Assembly: GCF_018847975.1 (NCBI RefSeq)
Contig: NZ_CP072597.1
Coordinates: 5,433,001 to 5,497,000, forward strand
DNA from: Lysobacter sp. K5869
GTDB taxonomy: Bacteria > Pseudomonadota > Gammaproteobacteria > Xanthomonadales > Xanthomonadaceae
DNA length: 64,000 nucleotides
Reading direction: 5' to 3'
Shown: piece after piece, positions 10,485-19,028 of the stretch
Position numbering within the stretch: the first letter of the stretch is position 1
How the letters are laid out: every line of letters starts with the position of its first letter
Notes under the pieces: model-generated
What the model saw: the letters and a program-made list of their open reading frames with translations, nothing else
Told to the model about the DNA's origin: nothing
Database searches by the model: none
Translations under genes and position numbers: made by a program

Positions 10485-11534
10485 TCAGCGCACCTGAACC
10501 TGCAAGGCCGCGAACCCTTCCACTTCGTAGCTGCCTGCTTGCGCGCGCAGCCGCTGCACCAGACTGCGCACCGCCCGCTCGTCCAGGCGCAGATGCAGCA
10601 CGCCGTCGGCGATCAGCGCCTCGTTGCCGCGCGCGGCCGGCTCGAACACCACGCGCGCGTCCGGACCGATCGCGCTGAAGGCATGCCCGAACGGCAGCCG
10701 CAGCGGCAGCAAGGCCAGCAGCTCGCCGATCTGGCGCGCGCTCAGCGTCAGCACCGTCACCGGCGCGCGCAGCAGGCGCTTGCGCTGCTCCCAACTCACC
10801 TGATCGGCGTAGATGCTGCCCACCGACGAGCCCTCGCGCGCCGAGCCTTCGGCCAGACGCGCGGCGATCTCGGGATCGGCCAGCAGCGAACCGCGCTCCA
10901 GATCGGTGATCCACAGCGGCAGGCTGTCGTGGAAAACCTCCAGCACCTTCAGCGTCGACCAGCGCTTGAGCGCGAACTCTTCCTCGTTGGTGAGGCCGAC
11001 GATCTGCAGGAACTCGACCTGCCCGTTCTCGCTGTCGATCGGCGCCAGCTCCGGATCGTAGACGAAGGCGAGCGCGCGGATCGCGCTGTCGCTGTCGGCC
11101 GCGATCGGTCCGCCGGCGCTGAGGTAGTGCCCGGCATGGAAACCGTGGCCGCTGTCGAACACGTAGCGCGCCAGATTCTGCAAGAAGTTCAGCGCCCAGC
11201 GCGGCGGTTCCTCGGCGTCGTCGGGGTTGGCCAGACGGAAAGTCAGCTCGAAACCGTAGCCGCTGACCCCGGCTTCGTCGCTGCGCTTGTCGAACAACTC
11301 GCTGAAGCCGTAGGTGACGAAATGCCAATGCGGCAGCGGCGTGATCCGCTTGTAGGCGCTGATGCCGGGCAACGGCGCGGAGGAACCCGGCGGCGCGCTG
11401 GAGTGCCACGGCGACTGGCGCGGATAGACGCGGTTCAAGGCGTGATTGATGGCGTCCCAACCGGGAGCGCGTTCCTCGGCGCGTTGCGCCGGGCCGAGGT
11501 CGGAGTCCGAGGCGGAGGGGCTGGTGTATTGCAT
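10485..11534 (-). CDS. SUFU (suppressor of fused) domain protein
   Basis: 349 residues. The N-terminal two thirds contain the SUFU-family pattern: GWDAINHALNRVYPRQSPWH, YKRITPLPHWHFVTYGFSEL, SGYGFELTFRL, PPRWALNFLQNLARYVF, FVYDPELAPIDSENGQVEFL and QIVGLTNEEE. The C-terminal 110 residues are less conserved. In animals SUFU controls Hedgehog signalling. Bacterial members are often linked to polymorphic-toxin immunity, but no toxin is adjacent here. It sits between prpB and prpE on the same strand, with gaps of 184 and 139 bases, so an operon is possible but not proven. No signal peptide; likely cytoplasmic. Confidence 0.8.
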   Translation of the reverse strand: MQYTSPSASDSDLGPAQRAEERAPGWDAINHALNRVYPRQSPWHSSAPPGSSAPLPGISAYKRITPLPHWHFVTYGFSELFDKRSDEAGVSGYGFELTFRLANPDDAEEPPRWALNFLQNLARYVFDSGHGFHAGHYLSAGGPIAADSDSAIRALAFVYDPELAPIDSENGQVEFLQIVGLTNEEEFALKRWSTLKVLEVFHDSLPLWITDLERGSLLADPEIAARLAEGSAREGSSVGSIYADQVSWEQRKRLLRAPVTVLTLSARQIGELLALLPLRLPFGHAFSAIGPDARVVFEPAARGNEALIADGVLHLRLDERAVRSLVQRLRAQAGSYEVEGFAALQVQVR

Positions 11535-11673
11535 TGCGCGCGTGCCTCGCAGAATCGAGGGCGGGTCGCAGCCCGCCCGTTGCCGCGATGCTAACGCCGC
11601 GGAGGAAAAATGGCGTCAACGCCGATGTTGCGCGGGCGAACGCTTTCGCTCGCGTTCACGCTGACGCGTGCGC

Positions 11674-13569
11674 TCACCCGCCCGCGTCGGCGCCGCGTTC
11701 GAGCGCGAGCCGCACTTCCTCCAGCGCGCCGGGATCGTCGAGCGTGGACAGATCGCCGGGGTCGCGGCGTTCGGCCAAGGCCTGGATCGAGCGCCGCAGC
11801 AGCTTGCCCGAGCGCGTCTTGGGCAAGGCGCCGACCACATACACGCGCGCCGGCCGCGCCACCGCGCCGAGCTGGCGCACCACGCAGTCCTGCATGCCGG
11901 CGGCGACCGCGCGCGGATCCAGCGCGTCGCCGGCCTTCAACGTGGCGAACACCACCGGCACCTGCCCCTTGAGCTCGTCGCGCACGCCGATCACCGCCGC
12001 CTCGGCGACGCTGGCGTGGCTGGCCACCGATTCCTCGATCTCGCGCGTGCCCAGGCGATGGCCGGCGACGTTGATGACATCGTCGGTGCGGCCGAGGATG
12101 AAGGTGTAGCCGTCCTCGTCGCGGATCGCCCAGTCCAGCGAGCTGTAGAGCAATTCCTTGAAATGGCCGAAATAGCTCGACAGGAAGCGCGCGTCGTCGT
12201 TCCACACCGTGGTCAGGCAGCCCGGCGGCAGCGGCGGCACGATCACCAGCACGCCCTTCTCGTTCGGCGCGACATCGTGGCCGTCGGCCTCATCGATCAC
12301 CCGCAAGTGATAGCCCGGCATCGGCAAGCCGGGCGAGCCGAACTTGACCGGCTTGAGATCCAACCCCGGCATCAGCGCCAGCACCGGCCAGCCGGTCTCG
12401 GTCTGCCAGTAGTTGTCGATGACGGTCTTGCCGATGCCGTCGGTGATCCAGTGCGCGGTCGGCTCGTCGAGCGGCTCGCCGGCCAGGAACAGCCATTGCA
12501 GCTGGGACAGATCGTGTTTCTTCAGCCACGCCGCGTTCTGCTTCTTCAGCACGCGGATGCCGGTGGGCGAGGAGAACATCGTGCGCACGCCGTAGCGCTC
12601 GCAGATGCTCCACCACACGCCGGGGTCGGGATTCGTCGGCAGGCCTTCGTACAGCACCGAAGTCGCGCCGGCGATCAACGGGCCGTAGACGTTGTAGGAA
12701 TGGCCCACCGCCCAGCCGACGTCGGAGGTGGAGAACATCGTCTGCCCCGCGCGGATGTCGTAGATCGCCCACATCGACAAGGCCAGCGCGACCGCGTAGC
12801 CGCCGACGTCGCGCTGCACGCCCTTGGGCTTGCCGGTGGTGCCGGAGGTGTAGAGCAGATAGCTGGGCTCGTTGGATTCGAGCCATTCGACCTCGACCTG
12901 GGCGCCTTCGTGCTGCGCGCGCAAGACCGCGTAATCGACGTCGCGGCCGGGGACGAAACTGAGATTCGGATCGAGCCCGCGGCTGACGATCAGCACGTGC
13001 GGCGGCGGCGATCGCGCCTCTTCGCAGGCGGCATCGACCAAGGGCTTGTAGGGAATGACTTTGCCGCCGCGCATGCCGGCGTCGGCGCAGATCAGCAGCT
13101 TGGGCGTGGCGTCGTCGATGCGCAGCGCCAGGTTGTGCGCGGCGAATCCGCCGAACACCACCGAGTGGACCGCGCCGATGCGCGCGCAGGCCAGCATCGC
13201 GAACACCGCTTCGGCCATGTTCGGCATGTAGATCACCACGCGGTCGCCGCGGCCGACGCCGAGCGCGCGGATCGCGCTGGCGAAGACGTTGACCTCGCGG
13301 TGCACCTCGCGATAGCTCAGTTCGCGGGTTTGCCCGGTTTCGCTGGAGATCGTCGCCAGCGCGAGCTGATCGCCGCGCTCGTCCAGGTGGCGGTCGAGCG
13401 CGTTGTAGCAAAGATTGGTTTCCCCGCCCGCGAACCACTGCCGGAACGGCGGCTTGGAATAGTCGAGGATGCGCTGCGGCGGCGTGCGCCAATGGATCGC
13501 CTGGGCTTGTTCGGCCCAGAACGCTTCGGGCTGTTCGATCGAACGGCGGTGGAAATCCTCGTAACGCAT
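11674..13569 (-). CDS. prpE: Propionyl-CoA synthetase (AMP-forming)
   Basis: 631 residues, matching PrpE better than the roughly 650-residue acetyl-CoA synthetases. It activates propionate (or acetate) with ATP and CoA. Core motifs are the AMP-binding loop YLLYTSGTTGKPKG, WQTETGWP, the hinge and adenylate region TFILGRTDDVINVAGHRLGT, and a C-terminal KTRSGKLLRR with the lysine that is usually acetylated. The start MRYEDFHRRSIEQPEAFW is typical of the family. With prpB and prpC on the same strand it completes a propionate-use cluster, interrupted by the SUFU gene. Acs-type activity cannot be excluded. Confidence 0.88.
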   Translation of the reverse strand: MRYEDFHRRSIEQPEAFWAEQAQAIHWRTPPQRILDYSKPPFRQWFAGGETNLCYNALDRHLDERGDQLALATISSETGQTRELSYREVHREVNVFASAIRALGVGRGDRVVIYMPNMAEAVFAMLACARIGAVHSVVFGGFAAHNLALRIDDATPKLLICADAGMRGGKVIPYKPLVDAACEEARSPPPHVLIVSRGLDPNLSFVPGRDVDYAVLRAQHEGAQVEVEWLESNEPSYLLYTSGTTGKPKGVQRDVGGYAVALALSMWAIYDIRAGQTMFSTSDVGWAVGHSYNVYGPLIAGATSVLYEGLPTNPDPGVWWSICERYGVRTMFSSPTGIRVLKKQNAAWLKKHDLSQLQWLFLAGEPLDEPTAHWITDGIGKTVIDNYWQTETGWPVLALMPGLDLKPVKFGSPGLPMPGYHLRVIDEADGHDVAPNEKGVLVIVPPLPPGCLTTVWNDDARFLSSYFGHFKELLYSSLDWAIRDEDGYTFILGRTDDVINVAGHRLGTREIEESVASHASVAEAAVIGVRDELKGQVPVVFATLKAGDALDPRAVAAGMQDCVVRQLGAVARPARVYVVGALPKTRSGKLLRRSIQALAERRDPGDLSTLDDPGALEEVRLALERGADAGG

Positions 13570-13672
13570 GGCGGCGATCTCGCGGGGCACCCGTCCGCAG
13601 GCTAGACCAAGCCGCGCTCGCCGGGCGTTACGACCATGGTCTAGGCGCACCCCGCGCCGCGAACCCGTGCGC

Positions 13673-13710
13673 ACAAACGAAAGACGCCGGAGCCTTGCGG
13701 CCCCGGCGTC
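13673..13710 (-). terminator. Probable terminator of the glycine-zipper gene (minus strand)
   Basis: Read on the minus strand, GACGCCGG and CCGGCGTC form an 8-bp stem around a 12-base loop and are followed by TTTCGTTT. It lies between the stop of the glycine-zipper gene at 13858 and the start of prpE at 13569. The rest of this 288-base gap shows nothing else. Confidence 0.75.
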
Positions 13711-13857
13711 CCACCGGCGCGGGCGGCGCCCCGTTCCTGCGCGCCAGCGCCGATTCTTGTCGCTGCCCGAAGCGGGCGAGCCGCCCCAGCACCCTCGCCC
13801 GGCACGACGCCCCCGCTTCAGCTAACTCCTAACTCCTATCCGCCAACTCCTGCGCTT

Positions 13858-14529
13858 TCAGTCCGGCCGCACGTCCACCCGCACGCGAATCCGATCGCCC
13901 GGATTGTGATCCGTGCGGGTCCGATAGGTCTTGCCGGCGTACTCGTAGGTGACGTCGTACGCGGTCACGCTGCGCTGCTCGTTGGCGTAGCCGTTGTTCG
14001 GCACCGGGTCGCACACCCGCACGCTGCCGGTGCGCGGCGGTTCTTGGTTGCGCTTGCTCTGTTCGTAGATGCTGCGGCCGGCCATGCCGCCGACCATCGA
14101 GCCGATCGCCGAAGTGGCGTAACGCGCGCTGCCGCCGCCGACCTTGCTGCCGAGCACCGCGCCGACGATGCCGCCGACCACGGTCGCGGCGGTGCGGCCG
14201 CCCTCGGTGCCGGCGCTGCGGCGCTGGCTGCCGTACTGATCGTAATAGCCGTCGTTGTTGTAGCCGTCGTTGCCGTAGTAATCGCTGCCGCCCTGCACAT
14301 AGGTCGGGCGCTCGTAGCAGCGCGGCGCGCTGGCGGGCTGGGAATAGGTCTCGAACACCGGGTCGACCCGCACCACGCGGGCGAAATCGACCTGCGAGCT
14401 GTAGCTGGGCGAGCCGTTGTTGTAGCCGCCCGAATACGCGCCGGAGCCGGTCGGATACGACTGCGCCGAAGCGATGCCGGTGGCGGCGGCCAGGGCCAGG
14501 CCCAGGACGGTGACGAGCGAGCGGTTCAT
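13858..14529 (-). CDS. Secreted glycine-zipper 2TM protein
   Basis: 223 residues with a clear signal peptide (MNRSLVTVLGLALAAATGIASAQ). A Tyr/Asn/Gly-rich stretch (about 60-105) is followed by a glycine-zipper segment, VVGGIVGAVLGSKVGG and then SAIGSMVGGMAGRSIYEQ (about 115-155), as in the Rickettsia 17-kDa antigen/2TM family. The C-terminal part (YDVTYEYAGKTYRTRTDHNP) is a small beta domain common in such proteins. There is no lipobox cysteine, so it is likely periplasmic or inserted in the outer membrane. Members are envelope proteins, often stress related; a specific role is not known. A terminator follows. Confidence 0.82.
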   Translation of the reverse strand: MNRSLVTVLGLALAAATGIASAQSYPTGSGAYSGGYNNGSPSYSSQVDFARVVRVDPVFETYSQPASAPRCYERPTYVQGGSDYYGNDGYNNDGYYDQYGSQRRSAGTEGGRTAATVVGGIVGAVLGSKVGGGSARYATSAIGSMVGGMAGRSIYEQSKRNQEPPRTGSVRVCDPVPNNGYANEQRSVTAYDVTYEYAGKTYRTRTDHNPGDRIRVRVDVRPD

Positions 14530-14633
14530 GGCGGGGCTCCCAGGCGCCGGAATGGCGCGATGCGGATCGTCGATCCGACGCGGTCAACCCGGGCTGAATG
14601 CGGCCGGGCGTCGCGGCGGCGTCAAAATTTCGT

Positions 14634-15323
14634 TCACCTCGCCGACAGCCAGTCCGCCGCCTGCGCCGCCGCGCGCGCGGCGTCGCGCCCCAGCAGCGGG
14701 CCGACGTGGCTGCCCGGCAAGACGATCAGGCTGGCGCCGACCGCGGCCGCGAACCGTGCCGTGGTTTGCGGATTCACGTCGGTATCGCCGTGGCTGGCGA
14801 TGCACAGGCTGGGGCATTCCGGCCGCGCCGCCTCGACGCCGGCCAGCGCTTGGGTCAGCACCGCGCCGGATTCGTCGCGCCAGCGCCGCAGCGCGTAGAG
14901 CGCGGCGGCTTCGTCGGCGTCGGGCATGGCGCGGCGGGTCGAGGCGAGGCTCGCTTCGCGCCGCCACGGCACCCGCGCCGGCCACTGCCGCGGCGCCAGT
15001 TCCGCCGCCCACGGCGCGGGCGGCAACGGATTCACCAACACCAGCGCGTCGGCGAGATCGCCGCACAGCCACGCGAGCAAGCCGCCGAGGCTGGCGCCGA
15101 CGACGGCGCGCGGACGCGGCAACGCCGCCAGCGCGGCGCGGGCTTGATCGCGGTAATCGGCCAGTCCGGTCGCTTCCAATCCGGCCGGCGCCGCTTGCAG
15201 ATCCGGCGCCTGGGTTTCGATGCCGCGCGCGTGCAGGACCTCGCGCCACAGGTTCCATTCCCAGCCGCCGGCGCCGGCGCCGTGGAGCAGCAAGGCGTGG
15301 CGGAGGGGAGGCGACTGAGGCAT
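14634..15323 (-). CDS. Alpha/beta hydrolase
   Basis: 229 residues with the fold's main landmarks: an oxyanion-loop HGAGAGGWEW at 14-23, nucleophile elbow VVGASLGGLL with Ser78, a late acidic residue in ASHGDTDVN, and a catalytic His in GSHVGPL near the C-terminus. It is short for the family and has almost no lid. No signal peptide, so likely cytoplasmic. The substrate is unknown. The closest general type is the small esterase/RBBP9 or chlorophyllase-like group of alpha/beta hydrolases. The ATG at 15323 is the start of recognisable fold. Confidence 0.78.
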   Translation of the reverse strand: MPQSPPLRHALLLHGAGAGGWEWNLWREVLHARGIETQAPDLQAAPAGLEATGLADYRDQARAALAALPRPRAVVGASLGGLLAWLCGDLADALVLVNPLPPAPWAAELAPRQWPARVPWRREASLASTRRAMPDADEAAALYALRRWRDESGAVLTQALAGVEAARPECPSLCIASHGDTDVNPQTTARFAAAVGASLIVLPGSHVGPLLGRDAARAAAQAADWLSAR

Positions 15324-15341
15324 GCGGGGAGATTCGTCGGA

Positions 15342-15509
15342 TGTAGGAGCTGCGTAAGCTGCGACCGCTCGGCGCGATGTAATACCACCAAAACAGCCGA
15401 AGCCGAAGGTCCGCGGGCACTCGGCTTCGGAGCGCTCGCGGATCTTCGGCTTCGGGGAACCTCGCTTGCGTGCACCGTTGCGGGCGGTCGCGGCTTACGC
15501 CGCTCCTAC
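15342..15509. repeat. 168-bp composite element, copy A
   Basis: It begins TGTAGGAGCTGCGTAAGCTG and ends with the inverted CTTACGCCGCTCCTAC, giving terminal inverted repeats of about 25 bases. The interior carries GTAATACCACC and several CCGAAG/CTTCGG palindromes. It lies between the hydrolase and osmC. It is the most diverged of the four clear copies in this window. Confidence 0.75.
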
Positions 15510-15559
15510 GGGGCGGATCGCGCGACGCGGCCACAGACCACAGGCCACAGCGACGCGGG

Positions 15560-15991
15560 TTACAGCAAGGTGGCTTCCAGGCTCATCGGCACCGCGCTGA
15601 GCGCCTTCGACACCGGGCAGTTGGCCTTGGCGTCCTCGGCGATGGCCTGGAACTTGGCCGAGTCGATGCCCGGCACCTGCGCTTTCACCTTGAGCCGGAT
15701 CTGCGACAGCGTCGGTCCGCCTTCCATCGACAGATCGACCTCGGCGCGGGTGTCGAGGCTGGCCGGCGGATGCCCGGCCTCGGTGAGTTTGGCCGACAGC
15801 GCCATGGTGAAACAGCCGGCGTGGGCGGCGGCGATCAGTTCTTCCGGGTTGGTGCCCTTCTCGTCGCCGAAGCGGCTGTTGAACCCGTAGCGGGCGTTGT
15901 CGAGCAAACCGCTCTGCGGCGTGCTCAGACGGCCCTGCCCGCTCTTGAGATCGCCTTCCCAGTGAGCGGTGGCGTTGCGGGAGATACCCAT
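15560..15991 (-). CDS. osmC: OsmC-type peroxiredoxin
   Basis: 143 residues, the OsmC length. It detoxifies organic hydroperoxides. The two redox cysteines are seen in AAAHAGCFTMALS (Cys60) and EDAKANCPVSKAL (about Cys125), with the typical NPEELIAAAHA context and N-terminus MGISRNATAHWEGDLKSGQG. That N-terminus matches OsmC rather than Ohr, which usually begins with a different strand and lacks the ISRNATAHW motif. Expected in the cytoplasm and often induced by osmotic or stationary-phase stress. It is divergently placed from the EF-G paralogue downstream on the plus strand. Confidence 0.9.
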   Translation of the reverse strand: MGISRNATAHWEGDLKSGQGRLSTPQSGLLDNARYGFNSRFGDEKGTNPEELIAAAHAGCFTMALSAKLTEAGHPPASLDTRAEVDLSMEGGPTLSQIRLKVKAQVPGIDSAKFQAIAEDAKANCPVSKALSAVPMSLEATLL

Positions 15992-16050
15992 GGTGTGCGG
16001 CTCCGGTGGTGGGGGGCGGGTAGCGTAGCGGGTAGCGGGTTAAGAAAGAG

Positions 16051-16129
16051 GAGATAGCGAATAGGAGATAGAAGATAGCGGAAGGCGGTCCATCGCTTTT
16101 GCTATCTCCTATCTCCTATTCGCTATCTC
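16051..16129. repeat. Purine/pyrimidine inverted repeat, GGAGATAG type
   Basis: The left arm 16051-16079 is made of GAGATAG and GGAGATAG words. The right arm 16101-16129 is its reverse complement with one mismatch, and the spacer is 21 bases. It lies in the 353-base gap between the divergent osmC and EF-G-like genes, where nothing else was recognised. The same word family makes up the element at 41661-41748. Confidence 0.82.
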
Positions 16130-16344
16130 TCGATCTCCCAGCCCCCATGCCGCGGCGCAACACACCAACCGCGACCCAGCACACGCTATCGCCGTCCGCA
16201 CTTGACCCACCCCGCCCGCTGCGCGAGCCTGTCCTCCCGGCGTCCGCCGGCCCGCCATGACCGCCCGCCGAGCGCCACGCTCGGGCGCGCAGCGCGGACA
16301 GCCATGACGGCCTTCCCACCCTTGTCTCAGGGAGAAGTCCGCTC

Positions 16345-18393
16345 ATGTCCTACAGCACAGACCAAATCCGCAACGTGGCCTTGGCAGGCCACCCTGGCGC
16401 CGGCAAAACCACGTTGTTCGAAGCCCTGCTGCACGCCGGCGGCGCAGTCCAGACGGCAGGCACGATCGAACGCGGCAGCACCGTGTCCGACTTCGATCCG
16501 ATCGAGAAGCAGCGCGGGCATTCGCTGGATTGCGCGATCGCCAGCACCGATCACGGCGGCATCCACGTCAACTTGATCGACACCCCGGGGTATCCGGATT
16601 TCCGCGGCCCCACGCTGTCGGCGCTGGCCGCGGTGGAAACCCTGGCCGTGGTCGTCGACGCCGACAGCGGCGTGCAGTACGGCACCCGCCGGATGATGGA
16701 TCACGCCAAGGCGCGCGGGCTGTGCCGCGCCATCGTGGTCAACAAGATCGATCACGACGGCGCCGACGCGGCGCGCGTGCTCGCCGACATCCGCGACACG
16801 TTCGGTCCCGAATGCCTGCCGCTCAACCTGCCCGCCGACGGCGGCAAGCGCGTGGTCGATTGCTTCGGCAACGCCGCCGGCGACAGCGACCTCGGCGCGG
16901 TCGGCGAATGGCATCAGCGGATCATCGATCAGGTGGTCGAGATCAACGAAACGGTGATGGAGCATTACCTGGACCTCGGCGAAGGCGGCCTGTCCGGGCA
17001 GGAACTGCACGACGCGTTCGAGCAATGCCTGCGCGAAGGCCATTTGGTGCCGGTGCTGTTTTGCTCCGCGCGCAGCGGCGTCGGCATCCAGGAATTGCTC
17101 GATGCGGCCGAACGCCTGTTCCCGCATCCCGGCGAAGCCAATCCGCCGGCGTTCGCCAAGGGCGCGGGCGAGGACGCGCAGGCCATCGAGGCCAAGCCCG
17201 ATCCCCAGGCGCATGTGATCGCCGACGTGTTCAAGATCGTCAACGATCCCTTCGTCGGCAAGCTCGGCGTGTTCCGGGTTTATCAGGGCACGGTCAAGAA
17301 AGACACGCAGTTGTTCGTCGACGACGGCAAGAAGCCGTTCAAGGTCGGGCATCTGTTCAAGCTCAAGGGCAAGGACCACGTCGAGATCGATCAGGCCGTG
17401 CCCGGCGACATCGCCGCGGTGGCCAAGGTCGACGAACTGCATTTCGACGCGGTGCTGCACGACAGCCACGACGAGGACCACATCCACCTGGCGCCGCTGA
17501 ATTTCCCGCGACCGATGTTCGGCCTGGCGGTGGAAGCGGCGAGCAAGGGCCAGGAACAGAAGCTCTCCACCGCGCTGCACAAGCTGGCCGAGGAAGACCC
17601 GTGTTTTCAGGTCGAACACGAAGCCGAGACCAACGAGACCGTGATCCGCGGCTTGTCCGACCTGCATCTGCGCATCAACCTCGACCGGCTCAAGGACAAG
17701 TACGGCGTGGAAGTGAAATCGCGCCCGCCGCGCATCGCTTACCGCGAAACCGTCGCCGGCCGGGCCGACGGCCATCACCGCCACAAGAAGCAGACCGGCG
17801 GCGCCGGCCAGTTCGGCGAAGTGTTCCTGCGCATCGAACCGCTGCCGCGCGGCGGCGGCTTCGAGTTCGTCGACGAGGTCAAGGGCGGCACCATTCCCGG
17901 CCAGTTCCTGCCGGCGGTGGAGAAAGGCGTGCGTCAGGTGCTGCACGACGGCGCCGTCGCCGGCTATCCGATCCAGGACGTGCGGGTGACCGTGTACGAC
18001 GGCAAGTACCACAGCGTGGACAGCAAGGAAGTCGCCTTCGTCGCCGCCGGCAAGAGGGCCTTCCTCGACGCCATCGGCAAAGCCCGCCCGCAAGTGCTCG
18101 AACCCATCGTCGACCTGGAGGTCAACGCGCCGGAGCAGCACATGGGCGACATCAGCGGCGGATTGGCCAGCAAGCGCGCGCGCATCAACGGGACCGACAG
18201 CGTGCGCGGCGGCGAGATCGTGGTGCGCGCGCAGGTGCCGCTGTCGGAACTGGAAGGCTATGCGGCCGAACTGAAATCCGTGACCGCCGGACGCGGCCGC
18301 TATTCGCTCGACTTCAGCCACTACGAGCCGGTGCCGCCGAACGTGCAGCAAAAGCTGATCGAGGCCTACCGGCCGCATCACGAGGAAGAGTGA
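16345..18393 (+). CDS. EF-G-like translational GTPase (FusA2 type)
   Basis: 682 residues with the five-domain EF-G layout: P-loop GHPGAGKTTLFE (about 15-26), G3 motif DTPGYPDF (79-86), G4 NKID (133-136), and C-terminal domains IV and V with GGLASKRARINGTD. The canonical DTPGH histidine, which drives GTP hydrolysis in EF-G and EF-Tu, is replaced by Tyr83. This substitution is known from the EF-G-2/FusA2 paralogues, whose role differs from normal translocation and is not settled. Normal fusA normally sits in the str operon, whereas this gene stands alone. A ribosome site (AGGGAG) precedes the ATG. Confidence 0.88.
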   Translation: MSYSTDQIRNVALAGHPGAGKTTLFEALLHAGGAVQTAGTIERGSTVSDFDPIEKQRGHSLDCAIASTDHGGIHVNLIDTPGYPDFRGPTLSALAAVETLAVVVDADSGVQYGTRRMMDHAKARGLCRAIVVNKIDHDGADAARVLADIRDTFGPECLPLNLPADGGKRVVDCFGNAAGDSDLGAVGEWHQRIIDQVVEINETVMEHYLDLGEGGLSGQELHDAFEQCLREGHLVPVLFCSARSGVGIQELLDAAERLFPHPGEANPPAFAKGAGEDAQAIEAKPDPQAHVIADVFKIVNDPFVGKLGVFRVYQGTVKKDTQLFVDDGKKPFKVGHLFKLKGKDHVEIDQAVPGDIAAVAKVDELHFDAVLHDSHDEDHIHLAPLNFPRPMFGLAVEAASKGQEQKLSTALHKLAEEDPCFQVEHEAETNETVIRGLSDLHLRINLDRLKDKYGVEVKSRPPRIAYRETVAGRADGHHRHKKQTGGAGQFGEVFLRIEPLPRGGGFEFVDEVKGGTIPGQFLPAVEKGVRQVLHDGAVAGYPIQDVRVTVYDGKYHSVDSKEVAFVAAGKRAFLDAIGKARPQVLEPIVDLEVNAPEQHMGDISGGLASKRARINGTDSVRGGEIVVRAQVPLSELEGYAAELKSVTAGRGRYSLDFSHYEPVPPNVQQKLIEAYRPHHEEE

Positions 18394-18570
18394 GCGCAGG
18401 CGACCCGGCGCGGATCTTCCGACGCGGAGAATCGCGCGCAGCGTACCGCGACGCCGCCTGAACCGCGGCGTCGCGGCCGCTCGGCATTGCGCGCAGGCAT
18501 CGCCCACATCCGTCCGCGCGCGTCGTTATCATCGGCAGGGACCGCCCCCGCTCCGCCAAGGATCGCCCCG

Positions 18571-19017
18571 ATGCGTCTGTTCCGCACCGCCCCCATGCGT
18601 CTGTCGCCGTTGCTCGCGCTCGCCGTCCTCGCCTTCGCCGTGTTGCCGACGGCGGCCGCCGCCAAAGGCAAGACGCGTCCGGCGGCGGTGGAGAACCGCT
18701 GCGGCTGGTTCCTCAATCCCAGCCCCGGCAACGCCTGGCTGATCGACCGCGACGGCGAGTGGATCGTCGCGATCCAGTCCGGGCACCAGGCCGACGGCGA
18801 CTGGCCGCCGCCGCGCAGCAGCGAGAAGGAATGGGTGCCGGCCGGAGGCGAGGGCGACCCGCGCGGCTACGGCCACGGCTGCGTCTGCATGAAAGTCGTC
18901 ACCGCCCCCGGCCACCGCATCGCCCGCATCCTCTCGGGCCAGGGCAAACCGCTCGCGCAATGCCGCCGCGACCGCGCCCTGACCGGGCTGGAGCCGGAAC
19001 ACGGATCGGACGAATAG
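18571..19017 (+). CDS. Secreted DUF4087 domain protein
   Basis: 148 residues. The signal peptide MRLFRTAPMRLSPLLALAVL ends near AAAAK. The mature part has the DUF4087 pattern: ENRCGWFLNPSPGNAWLIDR, DGEWIVAIQSGHQADG, GYGHGCVCMKV and ILSGQGKPLAQCRRD. Four conserved cysteines (CGW, CVC, QC) suggest disulphides in the periplasm. The start at 18571 is preferred over an upstream ATG because AAGGA lies eight bases before it and the signal peptide begins there. Function unknown. It is followed after 11 bases by the mechanosensitive channel gene and may be co-transcribed with it. Confidence 0.75.
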   Translation: MRLFRTAPMRLSPLLALAVLAFAVLPTAAAAKGKTRPAAVENRCGWFLNPSPGNAWLIDRDGEWIVAIQSGHQADGDWPPPRSSEKEWVPAGGEGDPRGYGHGCVCMKVVTAPGHRIARILSGQGKPLAQCRRDRALTGLEPEHGSDE

Positions 19018-19028
19018 GCTTGCGATCG

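Noticed and set aside
7466..10678. 1070-residue plus-strand frame across prpC and prpB
   Set aside because: It runs antisense through two well-supported genes and an intergenic repeat; no recognisable domain.
13568..13825. 85-residue frame between prpE and the glycine-zipper gene
   Set aside because: It contains the terminator at 13673-13710 and is almost only Arg/Pro/Ala.
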